This document shows, in pieces, positions 42,065 to 50,347 of a stretch of DNA of 53,802 bases. The stretch covers positions 1 to 53,802 of the forward strand of contig NZ_JAEFCF010000037.1 of assembly GCF_016405985.1 (NCBI RefSeq). The letters run 5' to 3'. Below the pieces are notes generated by a model, which was not told the DNA's origin, ran no database searches, and saw nothing but the letters and a program-made list of their open reading frames with translations. Source of the stretch: Paracoccus sp. IB05. GTDB taxonomy: Bacteria; Pseudomonadota; Alphaproteobacteria; Rhodobacterales; Rhodobacteraceae. The position numbers and the translations under genes were made by a program. Position 1 is the first letter of the stretch; each line of letters begins with the position of its first letter.

Positions 42065-43300
42065 CTATTCCTTCAGAAAATTCAGCCCATCGATGACCAG
42101 AAGTTCGTCGGAACCGATATCGGGGGCGAAGATGCTCAGCATCTGGATGGTGCCGTCATCTCCTTCAAGCGTCAGGGTATTGTCCTCGAGGCCGTAGCGA
42201 CCCCGTTCGGCGGGCCGGTCGCCCGAGACGGTTGCACCGCCGGTCTCGGATGTCGTGGTTGCGCCGAACCAGCCTTCGCGACTGAATGTGCCGTCGGGCC
42301 GCAGCGTCAGACTGCGCTGGCTCGCCATGCTGGTCGAGGATCCGATCCCATTGCCGCTGGCGGCCCAAAGATGGGTCCATGTGCCGTTCAGGGTCGTTCC
42401 GGCGGGAAAGGGCGGCACGCGGAAATGGGTCTCTCCGTCGATCAGCAGATCATCTCCGTCCGGGGCGAAGGGCAGAACCTCTTCCTCGAGAAGACCATAG
42501 GCATTGGCGACGCTGCGCAGGGTGATGCGATCACCCGCCACGGAATAGAGACCACAGGGAAGTGGGTCATCGACGCAATATTCCGACACCGTGCGCCCGC
42601 CGGTGGGCAGTTCCGTGCTGAATCTGCCGCGGCGGTCAAAGACGAGGATCTCGCTTTCCGACACGAAATCCATGCCGCCGAAGACATTGATCTGAAGACC
42701 GGAACTGAGATGGGTGTAGACGCCCTCCAGCCCGCCATCGCCCGGTGCCGGGATCAGAGCAAAACCCTCATCGCCGGGGTTCAGCTTCAGCGACCGCACC
42801 AGCCCCGAGAAATCTGCTTCGGCCGCCTCGCGGTTGATGCCGCGCAGGCCGCCAGTCACCAGCATCAGAAACATCTGTCGCCGGTCATCATGGATACCGA
42901 CCAGTGTCTGGGCAAAGCTGACCCCATCGCGGCGGGTGCAGCAGCGCGCATCAACGCGGATGCCCTGGCCAGAGGTTGTGACGCCTTGCTCGGCAGTATC
43001 GGGGTCTTCCGTTGCAAGGTCAGGCAGGCCGCTGCGGACCACGGTCAGAAAGTTCGTGTCGAAAGCTACCCCGGCCTCATTGAACGGGCCAAGGATGACA
43101 ATGGTCGCCATGCCCGAACCGCGCTCATCCGCGGCCTCGGGAAAGCTGCGGGTCAATTGCCGGGTTGTGCCATCGGCCGAAAGATCCCAGCCCGCAGGCA
43201 AATTCAGGCTGGCACCGTCAATCCGGATCTCCTCGGCCAGGGCGGGGCTGCCGAGAAGACAGAGCCAGAGACACAGGTGCCGCATGGCTCGAGCGATCAT
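42065..43300 (-). CDS. Exported protein of unknown function with two tandem repeats
   Basis: A 411-residue protein with a signal peptide (LCLWLCLLGSPALAEE). The C-terminal 230 residues contain two similar units: GVYTHLSSG ... FDRRGRFSTELPTGG ... GDRITL ... FAPDGDDLLIDGETHF, and GTWTHLWAASG ... LRPDGTFSREGWFG ... DNTLTL ... FAPDIGSDELLVIDGLNF. The start at 43300 overlaps the stop of the preceding gene (ATGA), giving coupled translation. Longer in-frame starts lack sense. No known family was recognised; the units look like small beta-barrels. Confidence 0.75.
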   Translation of the reverse strand: MIARAMRHLCLWLCLLGSPALAEEIRIDGASLNLPAGWDLSADGTTRQLTRSFPEAADERGSGMATIVILGPFNEAGVAFDTNFLTVVRSGLPDLATEDPDTAEQGVTTSGQGIRVDARCCTRRDGVSFAQTLVGIHDDRRQMFLMLVTGGLRGINREAAEADFSGLVRSLKLNPGDEGFALIPAPGDGGLEGVYTHLSSGLQINVFGGMDFVSESEILVFDRRGRFSTELPTGGRTVSEYCVDDPLPCGLYSVAGDRITLRSVANAYGLLEEEVLPFAPDGDDLLIDGETHFRVPPFPAGTTLNGTWTHLWAASGNGIGSSTSMASQRSLTLRPDGTFSREGWFGATTTSETGGATVSGDRPAERGRYGLEDNTLTLEGDDGTIQMLSIFAPDIGSDELLVIDGLNFLKE

Positions 43301-43737
43301 TTCGAAACACGTTCCAGCGTCAGAAGCGCCTGGTCGAACCACCAGAGTTCCATGACGCCCGGCGCAGTTGACAGATAGACCGTCCCCGGTCCCCAGGCCT
43401 GTCCATCGCCGCACAGCACGGCCAATGCTCCGGGTGCGACATGGATCGGGTCGGGCGTCTCGGCCGCGGGCAGGATGATCGGCCCGGGGCAATCCTCAAG
43501 CGCAGTATTTGCCGGCACTGATCCGTTCGGTCGCCAGATCATGGACTCGTCTGTGATGGACAGAACCACCCCCATATAGCTGGGATCGTCTTCGACAATC
43601 GCGGTGATCCTTTGCGAAGGATCCTGCAACCGGACGGCGGTGACCTCCCAATCGCCAAGGGGCAGGTTGCCTTGGGCGAGTGCCGTTGCGGTCGATGCGA
43701 TCAATGCGCAGGCGGTCAGGGGCAGAAGATGTTTCAT
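43297..43737 (-). CDS. Exported protein of unknown function
   Basis: A 146-residue protein with a clear signal peptide (KHLLPLTACALIASTATALAQ). The mature part is beta-rich, opening with GDWEVTAVRLQDPSQRITAI and ending with GVMELWWFDQALLTLERV, and has two Cys that could form a disulfide. It is the middle gene of three on the minus strand: its ATG is 11 bases after the stop of the gene upstream and its stop overlaps the ATG of the gene downstream. No family was recognised. Confidence 0.75.
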   Translation of the reverse strand: MKHLLPLTACALIASTATALAQGNLPLGDWEVTAVRLQDPSQRITAIVEDDPSYMGVVLSITDESMIWRPNGSVPANTALEDCPGPIILPAAETPDPIHVAPGALAVLCGDGQAWGPGTVYLSTAPGVMELWWFDQALLTLERVSK

Positions 43738-43748
43738 GCTTTTTCCTC

Positions 43749-44420
43749 TCAGCGCATCAGCACGCTGTCTTGCGTGGCCTTGTCATAGGAAAGACCGAAG
43801 GCTTGGAGTGCGCCTGATTGCAGCCGGATACCGTCATGGATTGTCGCCGCGTCAAACAGCCATTGATAAAGGCGGCCCTGGTCATGCGGCGGCTCGGTTT
43901 GCAGTGCGGTGGCGAGGGTCAGAAACCCGGCCTCGCGTTCGGACGCCTGCGCAAGCGCCGCGCCGACTTCGCCGATGAATGTGCCCGCCGCATCGGCCAG
44001 CGGATACCACAACCCGCCATCCCGGCTCTCCGATACAGCAAGTGCGGTCAGGGGCGAAGCCTGCGGGTCGCCGCCCCTCAGCACGAGATATGCCTGTCTG
44101 CCGAGAGTGTCGGCTCTATCTGCGGCAACCATAGCAATCGTATAGGCCTTGAGTGCTGCGCCGCCGCTCTGGTCCAGCGCGTCGATCATCTGAGCGGGAT
44201 CGCGGTTGATCGCAGCCTGCAACGCGTCGAGCAGCCTGTCGCGCTCGGCCGGGCGCTGGCCCTCGAGATGAGCAGCCAACTGCGAGAAGACCTGCGGCGT
44301 GATTGCCGCCGTGTCGGGGATGGCCGGCATAGAGGGGGCAGGGCTGCGCCATAAGGAGGCCACCAACAGGGCAAGCACAAGAGCGCCGAAGCCGATGACG
44401 AGGCGGCGGTATGGCAGCAT
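43749..44420 (-). CDS. Membrane-anchored protein of unknown function
   Basis: A 223-residue protein with one N-terminal hydrophobic segment (LVIGFGALVLALLVASLW) acting as signal anchor, then a largely helical domain rich in Ala (VFSQLAAHLEGQRPAERDRL and so on). It is first in the operon with the two exported proteins, so the three probably act together in the periplasm or at the membrane. No family or enzymatic motif is visible. The 168 bases upstream of it, to the Fic gene, hold nothing recognisable beyond possible promoter sequence. Confidence 0.7.
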   Translation of the reverse strand: MLPYRRLVIGFGALVLALLVASLWRSPAPSMPAIPDTAAITPQVFSQLAAHLEGQRPAERDRLLDALQAAINRDPAQMIDALDQSGGAALKAYTIAMVAADRADTLGRQAYLVLRGGDPQASPLTALAVSESRDGGLWYPLADAAGTFIGEVGAALAQASEREAGFLTLATALQTEPPHDQGRLYQWLFDAATIHDGIRLQSGALQAFGLSYDKATQDSVLMR

Positions 44421-44588
44421 GACCGGATCCCTTCAGTGCCTCGACCTGCATGAGGTCTGCAAGGCACAGAGGTAAGACATTCCACGCTGAAAAGGCATCC
44501 TCACGCAGGCCCTCAGGCCTATTGCGGCGATACTCCGCCGCATCGCGGGTCGAGGCGAGTGGCGCCGCAACGAGACGCCAGGGTCGGG

Positions 44589-45677
44589 CTATCGTTGCGG
44601 CTCTGACAGCAATGCCAGCAATGCAGGATTGATATAGAGGTTCTCGCGCCCGATCTTGACCTCTTCCAGAAGCCCTTCAGAAACCATCGCCTTGAGATAG
44701 ACGGCGGCTGTCTGGCGTTTGGCGACGCCGGAATCGACCAGATCGCTGATCCGGCAATAGGGGTTCACGAAGATCAGTTCGACCAGTTCCCGTGAATAGA
44801 TCTTCGGCTGACTCTGGCGCAGCTGTGCCGCCGTCTGTTCCAGAAGGTCACGGATCGCCCTGATCCTGCCGGTTGTCCATTCCGCCGTTGTGCGGACCGC
44901 CTCCAGCATGAACAGCAGCCATTGTTCCCAGGCACCCTGTGTGGTGACCTCAAGGAGATACCGATAATAGCTGGCCTTGTTCTGGATGATGTGACGGCTG
45001 AGGTACAGCACCGGGATATCCAGCAGCCCCTTGTCGACCAGATAGAGCAGGTTCAGTACGCGCCCGGTCCGACCGTTGCCGTCGATGAAGGGATGGATCG
45101 CCTCGAACTGATAGTGCATCACGGCCAGGCGGATCAGCGGATCGATCTCCTCGGCCTCGTGGATATAGCGTTCCCAGTTGGCGAGCTTGGCGCGCAGCAG
45201 GTCTTCGCCTTCGGGCGGGGTGTAGATCACGGCGCCGGTGGTGTCGTTCATCAGGGCGGTGCCGGGTGTATTGCGGATGTCGAGCGCAACTCCCTTGATC
45301 GTGCGGCAGACTTCGACCGCGATGGCTGACGAGAGCGGGCGCTGCTCCAGCATGCCGAACCCCCGGTGTAAGGCCGTGCGATAACGCAACGCCTCCTTGG
45401 TCGCAGGGTCGGCCTGTCCGCCGGTATCATTGGCAAAGCGGAACAGGCGGTCGGTGGTCGTGACGATATTCTCGATCTCCGAACTCGCCTGCGCTTCAAG
45501 CAGCGGGATTGAGTTGATGAGCACGGCCTGATTGGGGATGATCTGGCCGGAGACTCGCAGTTCAGCCAATGCCGCGCGCGCCGCGATACAGGCTTTCAGG
45601 ACCGCTTTGGTCTCGATGTCCTGCTTTGGTGGAAGCGCAGGGAGGTCATTGAAGGGACGGTCGGGATGGAAGGCCAT
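44589..45677 (-). CDS. Fic-domain AMP transferase with self-inhibitory helix and winged helix
   Basis: A 362-residue Fic protein, expected to transfer AMP from ATP to target hydroxyls. The catalytic motif HPFIDGNGRTGR is complete (about residue 197). An N-terminal inhibitory motif (S/T)xxxE(G/N) is present as SSEIEN near residue 65, placing it in the class with intramolecular inhibition. The C-terminal 70 residues (CRISDLVDSGVAKRQTAAVY, then GLLEEVKIGRENLYINP) look like a winged helix. ATG at 45677 follows AGGTGA; an ATG at 45704 is an alternative. A regular operator array lies directly upstream, and its own winged helix could bind it. Confidence 0.9.
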   Translation of the reverse strand: MAFHPDRPFNDLPALPPKQDIETKAVLKACIAARAALAELRVSGQIIPNQAVLINSIPLLEAQASSEIENIVTTTDRLFRFANDTGGQADPATKEALRYRTALHRGFGMLEQRPLSSAIAVEVCRTIKGVALDIRNTPGTALMNDTTGAVIYTPPEGEDLLRAKLANWERYIHEAEEIDPLIRLAVMHYQFEAIHPFIDGNGRTGRVLNLLYLVDKGLLDIPVLYLSRHIIQNKASYYRYLLEVTTQGAWEQWLLFMLEAVRTTAEWTTGRIRAIRDLLEQTAAQLRQSQPKIYSRELVELIFVNPYCRISDLVDSGVAKRQTAAVYLKAMVSEGLLEEVKIGRENLYINPALLALLSEPQR

Positions 45678-45772
45678 GTCGATCACCTGAGTTCTGATCG
45701 ACATACAAAGCTGATGTGTCGATGCTATCGACAGGTATGGATATCGTGTCGATTTATTCCACTTCTATCGAC
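45678..45772. promoter_or_regulatory. Six-part GTCGAT/ATCGAC operator array before fic
   Basis: GTCGAT and ATCGAC alternate at 45678, 45697, 45718, 45727, 45748 and 45767. Steps between them are 19, 21, 9, 21 and 19 bases, a mirror-symmetric pattern centred on GTCGATGCTATCGAC (45718-45732). Steps are near one or two helical turns, so a protein could bind all sites on one face of the DNA. The array covers the expected fic promoter. Confidence 0.7.
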
Positions 45773-45860
45773 GCATCGTGGATTTTGCAAGTCGCGAGAT
45801 CGTGCCCGGATACCCGCTCGCTGCCGTATCGACGCATGGTGCTGTCGGAGCAAGCGCCCC

Positions 45861-46223
45861 TCAGTTTACCCGCAGGTTACGACGGGCAGTCTCACGCGCG
45901 AGGATCTCACGGGCCGGATGGCTCGCGATTGGCACCGAAAGATCCGTCGAGATCTCACCCGCAGCGATCAGCGCATGATAGCGGTTGCAACAGACCCGCA
46001 GGAACGAGGTGAAATTGCCGAGGTCGTGATCGGCATCCATCGCCTCATGCCAGAGCCGAGTGATGAGTTGCGCGACAGTCATCCCGTCGCGCGCCCCGAT
46101 TTCGGTCAGGGTGTCCCAGAAATGGTTCTCGATCCGGATCGAGGTGGCGACCCCGTCGATGCGCAAGCTGTGGGTGCGGCTTTGCCACTGTTCGGCATCG
46201 GCCTTGATGAAGAGTTCGCACAT
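45861..46223 (-). CDS. Ribbon-helix-helix domain protein
   Basis: A 120-residue protein with a ribbon-helix-helix segment (SLRIDGVATSIRIENHFWDTL, then EIGARDGMTVAQLITRLWHE) of the kind found in small alphaproteobacterial regulators (RHH_4). The start at 46223 is chosen because GGGAGG precedes it; an upstream start would overlap that site. It directly follows the DJ-1/PfpI gene. The DNA target and function are unknown. Confidence 0.75.
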   Translation of the reverse strand: MCELFIKADAEQWQSRTHSLRIDGVATSIRIENHFWDTLTEIGARDGMTVAQLITRLWHEAMDADHDLGNFTSFLRVCCNRYHALIAAGEISTDLSVPIASHPAREILARETARRNLRVN

Positions 46224-46248
46224 CGCGGGGCCTCCCTTCTCGCCCAAG

Positions 46249-46806
46249 TCAGAGGATCGTCATGAACTGTTTCAGCCAGGCGGGATGCGCAGGCCAGGCG
46301 GGCGCTGTCACCAGATTGCCATCGGTGACGGCTTCTGTCACCGCAATATCGGCGAAGGTGCCGCCTGATGCGGTGACTTCATAGGCGCAGGCCGGATAGG
46401 CCGAACAGGTGCGGCCCTCGAGAACTCCGGCGGCGGCCAGAAGTTGTGCGCCGTGGCAGATCGCCGCGACGGGTTTGTTCGCTTCGAAGAAATGCCGGAC
46501 CTTGGCCAGAACCTCCGGGTTCAGCCGCAGATATTCCGGCGCACGGCCACCGGGCACCACCAACGCATCATAGCTTGCAGCATCTGCGCCGTCGAAATCG
46601 GCGTTCAGCGCGAAATTGTGGCCGGGCTTCTCGGAATAGGTCTGATCGCCCTCGAAATCATGGATCGCGGTCTTGACCGTGTCGCCCGCCTTTTTGCCCG
46701 GGCAAACCGCATCGACGCTGTGGCCGCAGGCCAGCAACGTCTGGAACGGGACCATTGTTTCATAGTCTTCGGTGAAATCGCCGGTGATCATCAGGATCTT
46801 CGCCAT
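46249..46806 (-). CDS. DJ-1/PfpI-family protein
   Basis: A 185-residue protein of the DJ-1/PfpI superfamily. The nucleophile elbow [13 protein letters not shown] carries the reactive Cys, and [18 protein letters not shown] is the second hallmark. Relatives act as glyoxalase-like or deglycase enzymes on reactive carbonyls, or as amidases. GGGAGGATGCGAG precedes the ATG. The aldo/keto reductase gene close upstream on the same strand is another carbonyl-handling enzyme, which suggests a shared detoxification theme. Confidence 0.88.
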   Translation of the reverse strand: MAKILMITGDFTEDYETMVPFQTLLACGHSVDAVCPGKKAGDTVKTAIHDFEGDQTYSEKPGHNFALNADFDGADAASYDALVVPGGRAPEYLRLNPEVLAKVRHFFEANKPVAAICHGAQLLAAAGVLEGRTCSAYPACAYEVTASGGTFADIAVTEAVTDGNLVTAPAWPAHPAWLKQFMTIL

Positions 46807-46922
46807 CTCGCATCCTCCCTTTGCTGACGGTGCTGGGAGGATAGGGCAGGGGGCGGTGCCGCGGGTGTTAGCGGAATACTACAGCCGCCCCGCCACAGAT
46901 GCGGCGGGGCGATATGCGGATA

Positions 46923-47960
46923 TCAGCCCTTCTGCGGGGCGAAGGGTGCCCGATACTGAGACTGCCGTTCCAGCATCCAGCCGGGATATTCGGGCGGCAG
47001 TTTCGTCACCGCGTCGAGTGCGGCCAGGTCCTCGGTGGATAGGGCGACTTCGGTCGAACGGATATTGTCCTGCAACTGCTCGATCCGTTTGGCGCCGACG
47101 ATCACGCTGGTCACCACAGGCTGGTGCAGCAACCAGGCGAGGGCCACCTGCGCCACTGAGACGCCCTTGGCAGAGGCGATCTCACGCATCAGCGAAATCG
47201 CCGCATCGCCCCGATCCAGATCAACGGGCGGAAAGTTGAAGCTCGCCCGGCGACCGTCATTTGCGGTGGTGCCGGTGCTGTATTTGCCCGACAGGAAGCC
47301 GCCGGCCAGCGGGCTCCAGACCATCAGCCCGAGGCCTTCGGCGCGCAGCATAGGTGCGATCTCGCGCTCCAGGTCGCGGCCGACCAGCGTGTAATAGGCC
47401 TGAAGCGACAGGATCGGTGCCAGCTTGCGGGCCTCGGCAATGCCGATGGCCTTGACGATCTGCCAGGCCGCCCAGTTCGACAGGCCGATATATCGGACAT
47501 GGCCCTGCCGGATGAGCGTGTCGAGTGCTTCCAGCGTCTCGGCAATCGGCGTCACCGGGTCGAAGCCGTGGATCTGGTAGAGGTCGATATGGTCCATCTG
47601 CAACCGCGACAGGCTGGCCTTGGCCTGCGTCATGATATGCGCGCGCGAGGCGCCCCGGGCATTCGGGCCATCGCCCATCGGGCCGAGCACCTTGGTCGCG
47701 ATCACCACATCGTCGCGCGGGATGCCGAGATTGCGGATCGCCTGACCCAGGATCCGCTCGCTCGCGCCGCCCGCATAGACATTGGCGGTGTCGATGAAAT
47801 TGATACCGGCATCAATGGCCGCCTTGACCAGCCCGTCTGCCTCCTCCTGCTGCAACTGGCCGATCTGGCCCCACATGCCGTCCGACCCGCCAAACGTCAT
47901 GGTGCCGAGGCAGAGTTCCGAGACCAGAAGGCCGCTTGGGCCGAGAGTGCGATACCGCAT
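46923..47960 (-). CDS. Aldo/keto reductase
   Basis: A 345-residue NADPH-dependent oxidoreductase with a TIM-barrel fold. The first catalytic Asp and Tyr lie in FIDTANVYAGGASERILG, the Lys in VVIATKVLGPMG and the His in HIDLYQIHGFD. The N terminus MRYRTLGPSGLLVSEL is characteristic and sets the start at 47960, with AGGA before it. The gene is divergent from an AraC-type regulator with 176 bases between, and the AraC protein probably controls it. Substrate unknown. Confidence 0.92.
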   Translation of the reverse strand: MRYRTLGPSGLLVSELCLGTMTFGGSDGMWGQIGQLQQEEADGLVKAAIDAGINFIDTANVYAGGASERILGQAIRNLGIPRDDVVIATKVLGPMGDGPNARGASRAHIMTQAKASLSRLQMDHIDLYQIHGFDPVTPIAETLEALDTLIRQGHVRYIGLSNWAAWQIVKAIGIAEARKLAPILSLQAYYTLVGRDLEREIAPMLRAEGLGLMVWSPLAGGFLSGKYSTGTTANDGRRASFNFPPVDLDRGDAAISLMREIASAKGVSVAQVALAWLLHQPVVTSVIVGAKRIEQLQDNIRSTEVALSTEDLAALDAVTKLPPEYPGWMLERQSQYRAPFAPQKG

Positions 47961-48136
47961 AGGTGTTCCTTTCGCGTCGCGATGGTGACCGAAGGCGCAA
48001 CGCCGCCGGTTCACCGCGAAGATAGGGCAGCCCTCCTCAGCGCAGCGACGCGGATCCTCGCATATCCTTGCACGATCCTCTCATTCGCGTGGAATTCGGG
48101 GTGCGACTTGCAGATCCGAGGGCTAGATTGCGGGAC

Positions 48137-49036
48137 ATGGACACCTATGACATCTCGCCGCTCAAGGACCTGATCGCCCGCCAGTGGCGAGCGCATGGCC
48201 GGGAAACCCCGATTGATGGGCTTCTGCTGACCTCGGTCACGGCACCGACCGGCCCGATCCATGCGGTCTATCGCCCCTCGCTCTGTGTTGTGGTGCAGGG
48301 GGCCAAGACCAGCATGCTCGGTGATCGTGCCTATCGCTATGACGAAGGGAAATGCCTGATCGCGTCGATGGAAGTGCCGATCCGGGCCGAGATCACCCGC
48401 GCGACGCCGGACCGCCCCTATCTGGCCTTCAGCCTTGCCCTCGATCCCGGAACGATCTCCGACCTGCTGCTGGAGTTGGGGGGAGCAGACGAGACGCCGG
48501 CCAGGGCAGCGCTGGCGGTTCATGCCTTTGAGCTGGAGCTTGTCGACCCTCTCTGCCGCCTGCTGGCGCTCTGCGACCGGCCGCGCGACACTGCGATCCT
48601 TGCGCCCATGATCCGACGGGAGATCACCTGGCTCTTGCTGAACGGATCGATGGGACCGGCGCTGCGCCAGATCGGCCTTGCCGGCAGTCATATGGCGCGG
48701 ATCGGTCGTGCCATCGCCTGCATCCGCGAGGGCTTTGCGGATCAGTTGAACGTGCGGCAACTGGCCGATGTCGCGGGAATGAGCCCCGCAACATTCCACC
48801 GGCACTTCAAAGCCGTGACGGCGATGACGCCGGTGCAGTATCAGAAGCAGTTGCGCCTTCAGGAGGCGCGCCGGCTGCTGCTGTCCGACGGCACGGATGT
48901 GGCGCGGGTGGGCTATGCCATCGGCTATGAAAGCCCGTCGCAGTTCAGTCGCGAGTATCGCCGCCTGTTTGGATCGCCACCTGGGCGGGATGGGCAAGAG
49001 ATCCGGCGAAGCCTCACGCCGCAGGTCGATGTGTAA
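48137..49036 (+). CDS. AraC-family transcriptional regulator
   Basis: A 299-residue regulator. The N-terminal effector domain includes YRPSLCVVVQGAKTSMLGD, typical of the AraC_N (YqhC-like) group. The C-terminal double helix-turn-helix includes NVRQLADVAGMSPATFHRHF and VARVGYAIGYESPSQFSREY. YqhC-type proteins activate divergent aldo/keto reductases in response to aldehydes, which fits the neighbouring gene. The ATG at 48137 is preferred to one at 48068 because similarity begins there. Confidence 0.9.
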   Translation: MDTYDISPLKDLIARQWRAHGRETPIDGLLLTSVTAPTGPIHAVYRPSLCVVVQGAKTSMLGDRAYRYDEGKCLIASMEVPIRAEITRATPDRPYLAFSLALDPGTISDLLLELGGADETPARAALAVHAFELELVDPLCRLLALCDRPRDTAILAPMIRREITWLLLNGSMGPALRQIGLAGSHMARIGRAIACIREGFADQLNVRQLADVAGMSPATFHRHFKAVTAMTPVQYQKQLRLQEARRLLLSDGTDVARVGYAIGYESPSQFSREYRRLFGSPPGRDGQEIRRSLTPQVDV

Positions 49037-49367
49037 GGCGTTCTTTAGGCTTTGGGGGCGAATCCGGCCCCGGCCTTTCGAGCGAGACCTGTCGAGTACT
49101 CCTCGCACACGTCCTGCGCTGGCGGGCAGTGACCAGATCAGGCCTGATCTCGCTCCGGCTATGTCCATCGTGGTTCTGAAGGCCAGCGGCCCGCATTGAT
49201 CGCGCATCAGGCCCACTGTCTCTTGCCGGTTGAGCGTTACGGCGGTCTGTGCCGCTCTCCGCGCGGCCGATCAGGTATGGTGTGATATGGCGCGTACCGA
49301 AGCCGCAGATCGGTCAGGCATGGGCGCAACCATGCCTTTTCGCAGTTGGATTGGCCATCGCCTGTGG

Positions 49368-49692
49368 TCGCCTGTCGGGTCCTCCCGACGGTTCCTTCAG
49401 GGGCGCCGCTGTCTCCTGTCTCTCTGGTGATGTTGGGACCGCTCGCATGTGTCCTCTGTGATGGGCTGATCTGGCCGAAGAGCAGCGCTATGCGCTTCGA
49501 CCGCTTTGACGCAACAGCGTCGTCCCAACTTTCTTCCCCTGTCGGCGATGCCGCCATTCCGCGCGGAGCAAGAAAGTTCCTCCTGTGCTGTCGGGCCCCC
49601 TGCGGGGGTGCGTCATCGGTCGTCTCCGGCCTTTCGATCGCCATCGAGGCCGCACTGGAGCGGACCCGAACACAAGAGAATGGAGACAGACA
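49368..49692 (+). promoter_or_regulatory. Conserved untranslated leader of DUF736 copy 2
   Basis: The leader matches that of copy 1 with about 9 differences in 325 bases. The same elements are kept: GTCGGG-TCCT-CCCGAC (49374-49389), AACTTTCTT (49527-49535) with AAGAAAGTT (49570-49578), the CCTCCT next to it and the CCCCC/GGGGG hairpin. No credible gene lies in it on either strand. Confidence 0.55.
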
Positions 49693-50016
49693 ATGGCGAC
49701 CATCGGCACCTTCAAGAAGACCGGCAACGACTACACCGGCGAAATCGTCACCCTGAGCGTGCAAGCCAAGGGCGTGCGCATCGTCCCCGACCTGCGGGCC
49801 AATGGCGAGAACGCGCCCTCGCACCGGATCCTGGTCGGCCGCGCGGAGATCGGTGCCGCCTGGACGAAACGCTCGAACGAAGGGCGCGAGTATCTGGGCC
49901 TGAAGCTGGACGATCCGAGCTTCTCGCATCCGATCTTCGCCAACCTCTTCGATGACGAGGACGGCGAGAGCTACAGCTTGATCTGGTCGCGGCCCAACAG
50001 CCGCCGGGGGGACTGA
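49693..50016 (+). CDS. DUF736 family protein, copy 2
   Basis: A 107-residue DUF736 protein starting MATIGTFKKTGNDYTGEI. It differs from copy 1 at a handful of positions (for example Asn-Asp-Tyr for Asn-Glu-Tyr near residue 13, Val for Ile in RIVPDL, Asn-Gly for Ser-Gly after RA, and Asp-Asp for Ala-Asp near the C terminus). ATG at 49693 follows GGAGACAGACA exactly as in copy 1. Function unknown; both copies are intact. Confidence 0.9.
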   Translation: MATIGTFKKTGNDYTGEIVTLSVQAKGVRIVPDLRANGENAPSHRILVGRAEIGAAWTKRSNEGREYLGLKLDDPSFSHPIFANLFDDEDGESYSLIWSRPNSRRGD

Positions 50017-50026
50017 CCCCCCAACT

Positions 50027-50054
50027 AGGGCCCCGGCCAAAAGGCCGGGGCCCT
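50027..50054 (+). terminator. Hairpin after DUF736 copy 2
   Basis: AGGGCCCCGGCC (50027-50038) pairs perfectly with GGCCGGGGCCCT (50043-50054) around AAAA, followed by GGCTTT. The 12-base stem corresponds to that after copy 1 but with changes on both arms, which suggests selection for pairing. The 293 bases between here and the next gene hold no gene; they contain a TGACCGTAT direct repeat and the inverted pair CATACG/CGTATG near 50160-50185. Confidence 0.7.
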
Positions 50055-50347
50055 GGCTTTACAGCACAGCGGGCCAGTGACGTTGCGACCCATTCATCGG
50101 TCATTGCCATCGTTGCTGACCGTATTTCGATCACGTTCGTGACCGTATCTGTCTTTCTCCCATACGTTGCGTCATAATACGCGTATGCAGCCCGATGACC
50201 GCATATGCCGCGCAGCACTTTTCCCGCTGCTGATCGGATCCAGAGCCCGCCATGTGCGCGGGTTGTCCCTGCACTGAAGCAACGGACAGCCCCAATCCTT
50301 TACGACATCAATGACCAGCCGCCCCTTGGGCGCTGAAGGGATACGCC

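Larger units (their letters stand above)
49073..50054 (+). repeat. Long direct repeat, copy 2 (leader plus DUF736 gene)
   Basis: Second copy of the segment at 35240-36214, in the same direction and about 13.8 kb away. Upstream of about 49368 similarity is interrupted, with a shared block such as CCCGCATTGATCGCGCATCA at 49190; from there to the end of the DUF736 gene it is nearly continuous. Recombination between copies would delete or circularise the DNA between them. Confidence 0.85.

Noticed and set aside
41930..43378. 482-residue plus-strand frame opposite the exported-protein genes
   Set aside because: The minus strand has signal peptides, repeats and ATGA coupling; the plus frame has none of these.
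43301..43492. N-terminal extension of the two-repeat exported protein
   Set aside because: It would overlap the upstream secreted gene and push the signal peptide inside the protein.
48011..49216. 401-residue minus-strand frame opposite the AraC gene
   Set aside because: Antisense to a clear AraC regulator; the short N-terminal likeness to a frame at 35133-35384 only reflects the DNA repeat.
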